Assembly: GCA_031278665.1 (NCBI GenBank)
Contig: JAITKC010000323.1
Span: forward strand, 1-6,045
Length of the DNA stretch: 6,045 nt
From: Bifidobacteriaceae bacterium
GTDB lineage: Bacteria > Actinomycetota > Actinomycetes > Actinomycetales > WQXJ01
Direction: 5' to 3'
The translations under genes and the position numbers were made by a program. Positions within the stretch are counted from its first letter, which is position 1, and each line of letters starts with the position of its first letter. This document shows, one piece after another, positions 1-4,138 of this stretch. A model generated the notes under the pieces. It ran no database searches and was not told the origin of the DNA. It saw only the letters and a list, made by a program, of their open reading frames with translations.

Positions 1-258
1 GCTGCGGGCCCACCCGAGGAGGCGATTTTCGCCGCCCACGGGCTCCGCTTCGGCTTGGCTATCGGGCGGGCGCCGGCGCGCCCGGCTGGCGGCGACGCCA
101 CCCTGGTCTTGGCCGAGGACACGGCTTATGTGGCCGACCTCTCCGGCCAGACGATCAGCCGGCCGCCGGCCGGACACGAGGGGCTGACGCTGTGGTCGGC
201 GGGCCGACCGCAAGCTGAATCCGGCCAATCAAATGAGCGACAAACTGAGAAGGGTTGA
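1..258 (+). CDS. 3' end of an unrecognised gene (5' end outside window)
   Basis: The frame is open from the first base to the TGA at 256-258, giving 85 visible residues. I do not recognise the family. The visible part is a soluble-looking segment with alternating hydrophobic stretches (for example LRFGLAIGRA and ATLVLAEDTAYVADL) and no membrane helix. Coding use is supported by composition: 61 of the first 70 codons end in G or C. The last 15 codons (211-255) drop to 5 of 15, so the tail may be a poorly constrained extension or may double as the leader of panB. A TTG at 55 could act as a start, but the frame and codon bias continue upstream to the edge, so the gene most likely begins outside. 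The stop lies 4 nt before panB and the panB ribosome binding site overlaps its last codons, suggesting co-transcription and possible translational coupling. Confidence 0.6.
   Translation, partial: AAGPPEEAIFAAHGLRFGLAIGRAPARPAGGDATLVLAEDTAYVADLSGQTISRPPAGHEGLTLWSAGRPQAESGQSNERQTEKG
247..254 (+). promoter_or_regulatory. Ribosome binding site of panB
   Basis: The purine-rich stretch GAGAAGGG ends 8 nt before the GTG at 263. It supports that GTG as the panB start. It lies inside the last codons of the preceding gene. Confidence 0.65.
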
Positions 259-262
259 ATAG

Positions 263-1078
263 GTGGGCGGGCTCCAACAAGTCAAGAAGATCAGGATCCA
301 GCATCTGGCCGAGGCCAAGCGGGCAGGCGAGAAGCTGACTATGCTGACCGCCTACGACCGGCCGACGGCCGCCCTGTTCGACGCCGCCGGGATCGACCTG
401 CTGCTGGTCGGCGATTCGATGGGCAACGCGGTCCTCGGCTACGCCAACACCCTGCCGGTCGCCCTCGAAGATTGCGTGCGCGCCACCCGGGCGGTGGCGG
501 CCGGCGCCAGGCGCGCGTTGGTGGTCTCCGACTTGCCGTTCGGAACCTACGAGGCGTCGGTTCAGACCTGCTTCGACGCCGCCGTCCAACTCCTCAAGGC
601 CGGCGCTGAGGCGGTCAAGTTCGAGGGCGGCGCGCGCGTCGCGCCGCAGATCAAACTGCTGTCCGAGGCCGGCATCCCGGTCATGTCGCATCTCGGTTTC
701 ACACCGCAGTCGGTCAACGCGCTGGGCGGCAACCGGATCCAAGGCCGCGACGCCGACTCGGCCCGCCGTCTGGTCGCCGACGCCCAAGCAGTTCAGGAGG
801 CCGGAGCCTTCGCCGTGGTTCTCGAGATGGTCCCGAGCGCCCTGGCGGCCGAGATGACCGCGGAATTGGACATCGCCACCATCGGCATCGGCGCCGGGGC
901 CGCCACCGACGGCCAGGTCCTCGTCTGGACCGACATGGCCGGTATGGGCGAATGGGAGCCCAGCTTCGTCAAGCGGTTCGGCGAGGTCGGCGCCGCCCTT
1001 CAGGCCGCCGCCGCGGCTTACGCCGAAGCCGTGCGCTCCGGCGCCTTCCCCGATCTCGATCACTCGTTCGAAAGCTGA
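263..1078 (+). CDS. panB: 3-methyl-2-oxobutanoate hydroxymethyltransferase (ketopantoate hydroxymethyltransferase)
   Basis: This cytosolic enzyme adds a hydroxymethyl group from 5,10-methylenetetrahydrofolate to 2-oxoisovalerate to make ketopantoate, the first committed step of pantothenate and CoA synthesis. The 271-residue length is normal for the family. Signature segments occur in order: MLTAYD (27-32), LLVGDSMG (47-54), VVSDLPFGTY (87-96), AVKFEGG (117-123), PVMSHLGFTPQSV (139-151), AVVLEMVP (184-191) and TIGIGAG (206-212). By alignment with the E. coli enzyme, the Mg2+ ligands are D51, D90 and E121, the substrate lysine is K119 and the catalytic base is E188; all are present. The GTG start is chosen because of the ribosome binding site at 247-254 and because no other start codon lies between it and the conserved core. 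The gene follows an unknown gene after 4 nt and converges on the HNH gene, 12 nt from stop to stop. No panC or panD is visible here. Confidence 0.97.
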   Translation: MGGLQQVKKIRIQHLAEAKRAGEKLTMLTAYDRPTAALFDAAGIDLLLVGDSMGNAVLGYANTLPVALEDCVRATRAVAAGARRALVVSDLPFGTYEASVQTCFDAAVQLLKAGAEAVKFEGGARVAPQIKLLSEAGIPVMSHLGFTPQSVNALGGNRIQGRDADSARRLVADAQAVQEAGAFAVVLEMVPSALAAEMTAELDIATIGIGAGAATDGQVLVWTDMAGMGEWEPSFVKRFGEVGAALQAAAAAYAEAVRSGAFPDLDHSFES

Positions 1079-1101
1079 CCGGGACGGCGGTCAATCGACC
1101 G
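1076..1101. terminator. Small inverted repeats spanning both stop codons of panB and the HNH gene
   Basis: TGACCG (1076-1081) pairs with CGGTCA (1088-1093) across a 6-nt loop, and the stem contains the stop codons of both convergent genes. A second GACCG at 1097-1101 can pair with the same CGGTC, giving an alternative hairpin. There is no T-tract on either strand and the stem is short, so a bidirectional terminator is only a possibility. Confidence 0.3.
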
Positions 1102-2833
1102 GTTCGGGTGGGATGCGGTAGACAAAGCCCAGCGGCGTGGTCAGGATTGTGATTCCAGTCTCGGCGTCGCGCTCGTAGCGCCAGCCCCCATGGGTTTTCA
1201 ATTGGTGGCAGCCCTTCGACAGGAATTGCAGGTTGGACAGCACAGTCTGGTCTTCGGCCGGTCGGGTTGGGTCATATGGCGCGATGTGGTCGAGTTCGCA
1301 GTTGTAGTGGCGCCGCCCGCAAGTCGGCTTCGCGCAGCGCGGCTGACGCACCGCCATCAGCCTGCGCAAACGCTCGCCTGGCTGGTAGGAGCCGGCTGAC
1401 TGCGACTCGATCGGCCACCGCTCGACGCCGCCCCACGGGTTCGGGGCCGCCGCGCCAGCGCCGGGCGGACCAGCGCCGCCGGGCGGAGCGACGTCGCCGG
1501 GCGGATCGACGCCGCCGGGCGGATCGACGTCGCCGGGCGGATCGCCGCCGCCGGGCGGATCGCCGCCGCCGGGCGGACCGACGCCGGGCGGACCGACGCC
1601 GGGCGGACCAGCGGCGGGATGACCAGCGCCAGCCGGACCGGCACCGAGCGGATCGCCGCCGGGCGGACCGACCCCGCCGGGCGGACCAGCGCCGGGCGGA
1701 CCGGCATCGCCGGATGGGCCGGTCTCATCGGGTGGGCCGCCGGCCGCGAGCGGACCAAAAACGGGGCCTGGAGCGAACGCCCTGTCCGAAACCCAGACCG
1801 GCCGACCGCTCTCCGGGTCGGCAAACAGGCCCCGCCAGGTCGCGTTCCCGGCGATCACGCGCCCGACCTCGGCCGGAACGGGTCCGACCCCGAGTATGGT
1901 CCCGGGCTCGTTGTCCATTCCCAGCAGGGTGGCGCCATCCATACGCACTAACACCTGATAGCGCTTGGCGGCGCCGTTGCCGGTCTCCCGGCCGGCGAAC
2001 TTGGCCACGAAAGCGTCGTAGAGACGCTGGTCGGCGGTGCGTTGATCGTTGCCGGCGGTCGGCCGGCTCGACTGCTCCAGGATGTCCATGATCCCCGAGA
2101 GCACGTGAGCGGCGCCGTAAACTCGCAACGTCGCCATCGCCGCCTCGGCCGGCTGATATCGCACGGAGCGCTCTTGGTAGGCCACCTCATGGGCGTGCGA
2201 GAACCCGCGCGGGTCCAGTTTCGCCGCCAACCGCTCGCAGGCCTCGCGGACCCTCGGAGTGGTCTGTTTGCCGGCCGCCATCTTCGCGCCTAGGCCCAAA
2301 ACCTCTCGCCGCGAGTCGACCTCATCGACCCGGTTGGCGGCGCGCAACACCGCGTCGCCGCAGCTCACCGACAGGTCGCCGTTGGCGAACCGCTCGCCGA
2401 ACACCGGTTCGGCCAGGGCGCAGCGGCCGACGCGGGCCAATCGACGGGCCGACTGGTCTGTCAGCGCGCAAACCAGCGCGGCTTCGGCGATCAGCGAGCG
2501 GGACGAGCTGATCCGGACCTCGCCAGCCGCCTCGCGTTCTTCGGCGTCGACGCACGCCGCCGCCAGCGCCAGCCCGCCTTGGGCCTCCGACCAGCGCGCC
2601 TGCGCCTGCCACAGTCCGACCAGCCGAATCCGGTCGCGCTGGGAGACTTCCTCCATTTGGGCCACTCGCGTCAGAATTACGGCGGCTTCGAGGCCGGGGC
2701 CGAGGGATTCGGCCCGGTCGAGCAATTCGTCCGCCGGGGCCGAATCCCAGGCGCATTCGCACAGGCCGGACAAGTGGGCGCAGGCGCCCGCGACTCCGCT
2801 CGGAGTCTGCGATTCAACCGCCGCCGTCGTCAT
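1091..2833 (-). CDS. DUF222 / HNH endonuclease-family protein (REP13E12-like) with a Pro/Gly-rich insert
   Basis: The 580-residue protein belongs to the actinobacterial DUF222-HNH family (13E12 repeat proteins of mycobacteria), whose biological role is not established. Residues about 40-350 form the mostly helical DUF222 part and end in the typical block around ATLLGMDNEPGTILGVGPVP (301-320) and ATWRGLFADPESGRPVW (331-347). The HNH domain spans about 483-552: YQP lead-in (483-485), C500 and C505, the DH pair D515-H516, N534 and H543. One apparent zinc position has changed: the usual LC-x2-HH reads LSKGCH (538-543), with Ser at the Cys and Cys at the first His. Between the domains, residues about 355-466 are an insert rich in Pro, Gly and Ala, acidic, with no Lys or Arg from 352 to 471. 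The ATG at 2833 begins just ahead of the conserved region; upstream AGG gives at best a weak ribosome binding site. The gene converges on panB and diverges from the Fic-like gene. Confidence 0.9.
   Translation of the reverse strand: MTTAAVESQTPSGVAGACAHLSGLCECAWDSAPADELLDRAESLGPGLEAAVILTRVAQMEEVSQRDRIRLVGLWQAQARWSEAQGGLALAAACVDAEEREAAGEVRISSSRSLIAEAALVCALTDQSARRLARVGRCALAEPVFGERFANGDLSVSCGDAVLRAANRVDEVDSRREVLGLGAKMAAGKQTTPRVREACERLAAKLDPRGFSHAHEVAYQERSVRYQPAEAAMATLRVYGAAHVLSGIMDILEQSSRPTAGNDQRTADQRLYDAFVAKFAGRETGNGAAKRYQVLVRMDGATLLGMDNEPGTILGVGPVPAEVGRVIAGNATWRGLFADPESGRPVWVSDRAFAPGPVFGPLAAGGPPDETGPSGDAGPPGAGPPGGVGPPGGDPLGAGPAGAGHPAAGPPGVGPPGVGPPGGGDPPGGGDPPGDVDPPGGVDPPGDVAPPGGAGPPGAGAAAPNPWGGVERWPIESQSAGSYQPGERLRRLMAVRQPRCAKPTCGRRHYNCELDHIAPYDPTRPAEDQTVLSNLQFLSKGCHQLKTHGGWRYERDAETGITILTTPLGFVYRIPPEPVD
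1436..1771 (-). repeat. Low-complexity insert in the HNH gene, with six 18-bp tandem units at 1476-1583
   Basis: This stretch encodes residues about 355-466 of the HNH protein. Six imperfect 18-bp units run from 1476 to 1583 (+ strand consensus close to CCGCCGGGCGGATCGACG), followed by two 15-bp units at 1584-1613. In protein the hexapeptide PPG-[GD]-x-[DAG] repeats over 420-455 and PPGVG occurs twice at 410-419. Gly does not fall on every third residue in this core, so it is not a collagen triple-helix repeat; the pentapeptide part resembles elastin-type PGVG turns. All unit lengths are multiples of 3, so copy-number changes keep the reading frame. Confidence 0.85.
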
Positions 2834-2839
2834 AAAACC

Positions 2840-2845
2840 AACCTA
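2840..2845 (-). promoter_or_regulatory. Candidate -10 element of the HNH gene
   Basis: On the minus strand TAGGTT lies 6 nt before the ATG. This spacing is what a leaderless transcript would need, with transcription starting at or next to the A of the ATG. No good -35 box is seen 16-18 nt upstream. The same bases (AGG) could instead act as a weak ribosome binding site. Confidence 0.3.
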
Positions 2846-2933
2846 CAAGGCGGCTCTGACACCACTACCGTCCGCCCCCGCGGGCAGGCGCGGCCGCGGC
2901 GCGTTGCGGTCGGCCGGGCGTCGCACGGCCCAG

Positions 2934-2995
2934 CCCGGCGGCCCGACCCGGCGGCCCGACCCGGCGGCCCAGCCCGGCGGCCCAGCCCGGCGGCA
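2934..2995. repeat. 13-bp tandem repeat, about five copies
   Basis: CCCGGCGGCCC begins at 2934, 2947, 2960 and 2973, with a shortened copy at 2986. Each copy is followed by GA or AG, giving an exact 13-bp period. The period is not a multiple of 3 and the repeat lies outside the genes, so it is not a protein repeat. Its position in the divergent promoter region suggests either a multi-copy protein-binding site or a slippage-prone spacer. Confidence 0.85.
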
Positions 2996-2997
2996 TC

Positions 2998-3026
2998 GGC
3001 GCCGACCAAACAATATTCGCGGCGCC
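2998..3026. promoter_or_regulatory. AT-rich island between two GGCGCC palindromes (possible operator/promoter)
   Basis: GGCGCC occurs at 2998-3003 and 3021-3026, 23 bp apart. Between them is the only AT-rich patch of the intergenic region, including ACAATA, which reads TATTGT on the minus strand and is a fair -10 match. The arrangement could be an operator or a 6-bp hairpin with a 17-nt loop. GGCGCC is expected often by chance at this GC content, so support is modest. Confidence 0.25.
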
Positions 3027-3056
3027 ACGGCCTATGCCGGGAGCCGATGACAGTTC

Positions 3057-3062
3057 TAGCCT
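3057..3062 (+). promoter_or_regulatory. Candidate -10 element of the Fic-like gene
   Basis: TAGCCT is followed by 7 nt and then the ATG at 3070, the usual spacing for a leaderless actinobacterial transcript. GGGAG at 3063-3067 is only 2 nt from that ATG, too close for a typical ribosome binding site. No convincing -35 is seen. Confidence 0.3.
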
Positions 3063-3069
3063 GGGAGTC

Positions 3070-4128
3070 ATGTTCGACCCCTTTTATGTCCTCAGCCCCA
3101 AACTGCTGTCGGCCATCAGCTTGATCGAGCGCGCCCGCGGGCGCGTCGACGCCGCCCGGCTCACCGCCGAACAAGCCGAAGGGCTGCGCCGGCAAGCCGA
3201 AATCGATATGGCGGTCGCCTCGGCCGGGCTCTCCGACACTTCGCTGACCCGGCAACAGATCGAGGCGATTCTGGCCGGCCAGACGGTCCACGCGGCCGCC
3301 CGCGCGGTCACCGAAGTGGCCAACGCCCGCGAGGGCATGCGCTGGGGGCTGACCCGCGAACAGGACCCCTCCCCGATCACGTTGGACGACATCGCGCAAA
3401 TGCACCGGATTTTCGCCAAGGACCTGGTGCCGGACGTCCACCTGGGAACTTTCCGGGAGGGCCCGGCTTTGATCGGCGACCAATTCGCCGGGTCGGACTG
3501 GGGCCATTACAAGGCGCCGCCGGCCGACGTGATCGCCGCCCGCATGCAGGCGCTGACGCGCTGGCTCGCCACCGCCGGCGCCGACCCGCATCCGGTGATC
3601 GCCGCCGGCATCGCCCACCAGGAGATCGCCTCGATCCGCCCCTATAACACCGCCACCGGCCAGGTCGCCCGGCTGACCTCGCGCATTGTGCTCGGACAGC
3701 ACGGCTATTGTTTCCAGGACGGCTTGGCGCTCGGCTCGTTCTACCTCGACAACCGCTCCGCCTATTACGCCGCCCTCGACAACGGCGCCAGCTACCTTGA
3801 GCGCGCCCACAACTCGCGCAACACCTGGTTGGCCTTCTACCTGCGCGGCCTGCTCAACGAAGTCGACCGCCTGACCGCGCTGTTCGCGTCCTACGAGGTC
3901 GGCGACGAGTTCGCGCAGGTTTGGCCGTCGATCCGCCGCGACGAGGCCGCTTTACTCGCCTTCGCCGACCATTACGGCTCGTTTTCGCTACACGATGCCG
4001 AGTCGATACTTTCCCCGACGCCCAAGCGTTTAGTCGCCCGCCGGGTCGAGGCCATGGCCAAGGCGGGCCACCTGCTGAAAGACGAGTCAGGCGACGCGGT
4101 GCGCTACCGCCCGGCGGCCCGGGGGTAG
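3070..4128 (+). CDS. Fic-fold protein with degenerate active site and C-terminal winged helix (predicted pseudoenzyme)
   Basis: Numbering is from the ATG at 3070 (352 residues). The upstream in-frame ATG at 3034 would add 12 residues, but those codons have poor GC3 (6 of 11 between the two ATGs) and no ribosome binding site. Residues about 1-95 match the Fic_N region and 100-260 the Fic core: TFRE (127-130), flap-like HYKAPP (146-151) and AHQEIASIRPY (182-192). Fic proteins normally transfer AMP to target hydroxyls using HPFx(D/E)GNGRxxR. Here the aligned segment reads RPYNTATGQVAR (190-201): Arg replaces the catalytic His, Thr the acidic residue, Thr the Asn and Gln the first Arg. The N-terminal inhibitory (S/T)xxxE(G/N) motif aligns to SAGLSD (51-56), so its Glu is lost too. 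Residues about 288-350 look like a winged-helix DNA-binding domain, common at the C-terminus of this Fic class. The frame is intact with normal codon bias, so the gene is not a decayed pseudogene. The fold is confident; loss of AMP transfer is inferred. Confidence 0.88.
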   Translation: MFDPFYVLSPKLLSAISLIERARGRVDAARLTAEQAEGLRRQAEIDMAVASAGLSDTSLTRQQIEAILAGQTVHAAARAVTEVANAREGMRWGLTREQDPSPITLDDIAQMHRIFAKDLVPDVHLGTFREGPALIGDQFAGSDWGHYKAPPADVIAARMQALTRWLATAGADPHPVIAAGIAHQEIASIRPYNTATGQVARLTSRIVLGQHGYCFQDGLALGSFYLDNRSAYYAALDNGASYLERAHNSRNTWLAFYLRGLLNEVDRLTALFASYEVGDEFAQVWPSIRRDEAALLAFADHYGSFSLHDAESILSPTPKRLVARRVEAMAKAGHLLKDESGDAVRYRPAARG

Positions 4129-4138
4129 CGCCCCATCG

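Larger units (their letters stand above)
2834..3069. other. Divergent intergenic region between the HNH gene and the Fic-like gene
   Basis: This 236-bp stretch has no convincing gene. It contains a 13-bp tandem repeat (2934-2995), an AT-rich island (CAAACAATATT, 3007-3017) between two GGCGCC palindromes (2998-3003 and 3021-3026), and a TAnnnT hexamer just upstream of each flanking start codon. The promoters of both genes should lie here. No small antitoxin-like reading frame is seen ahead of the Fic-like gene. Confidence 0.6.

Noticed and set aside
155..1063. Long minus-strand open frame (302 residues) opposite panB
   Set aside because: It is an antisense shadow of the clear panB gene; high-GC codon bias keeps the opposite frame open, and the product has no recognisable motifs.
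1476..1613. Possible CRISPR-like array
   Set aside because: The 18-bp and 15-bp units are directly contiguous with no spacers, and they encode an in-frame peptide repeat.
1436..1771. Collagen-like (Gly-X-Y) domain
   Set aside because: Only a few consecutive Gly-X-Y triplets occur (about residues 372-383); the main repeat has Gly at 5- or 6-residue periods, so a triple helix is not expected.
1267..2091. Plus-strand frame with Arg/Asp-rich repeats (RADRRR type)
   Set aside because: This is the opposite-strand reading of the HNH gene and its Pro/Gly repeat; low complexity follows from the DNA repeat, and the real gene is on the minus strand.
1091..2833. Mobile element (REP13E12-type insertion)
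   Set aside because: The protein family is shared with that repeat, but no terminal repeats, target duplication or recombinase are visible around the gene.
2834..3069. Small antitoxin gene ahead of the Fic-like gene (as in two-gene Fic toxin-antitoxin pairs)
   Set aside because: No plausible short coding frame with a start and ribosome binding site is present; the space is mostly 13-bp repeats.
3034..3069. ATG at 3034 as the Fic-like start
   Set aside because: It has no ribosome binding site, poor codon bias in the 12 added residues, and a candidate -10 element lies inside them; not fully excluded.
2830..3810. Minus-strand frame of 326 residues over the intergenic region and most of the Fic-like gene
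   Set aside because: It is antisense to a gene with clear family motifs, spans noncoding tandem repeats and shows no domain.
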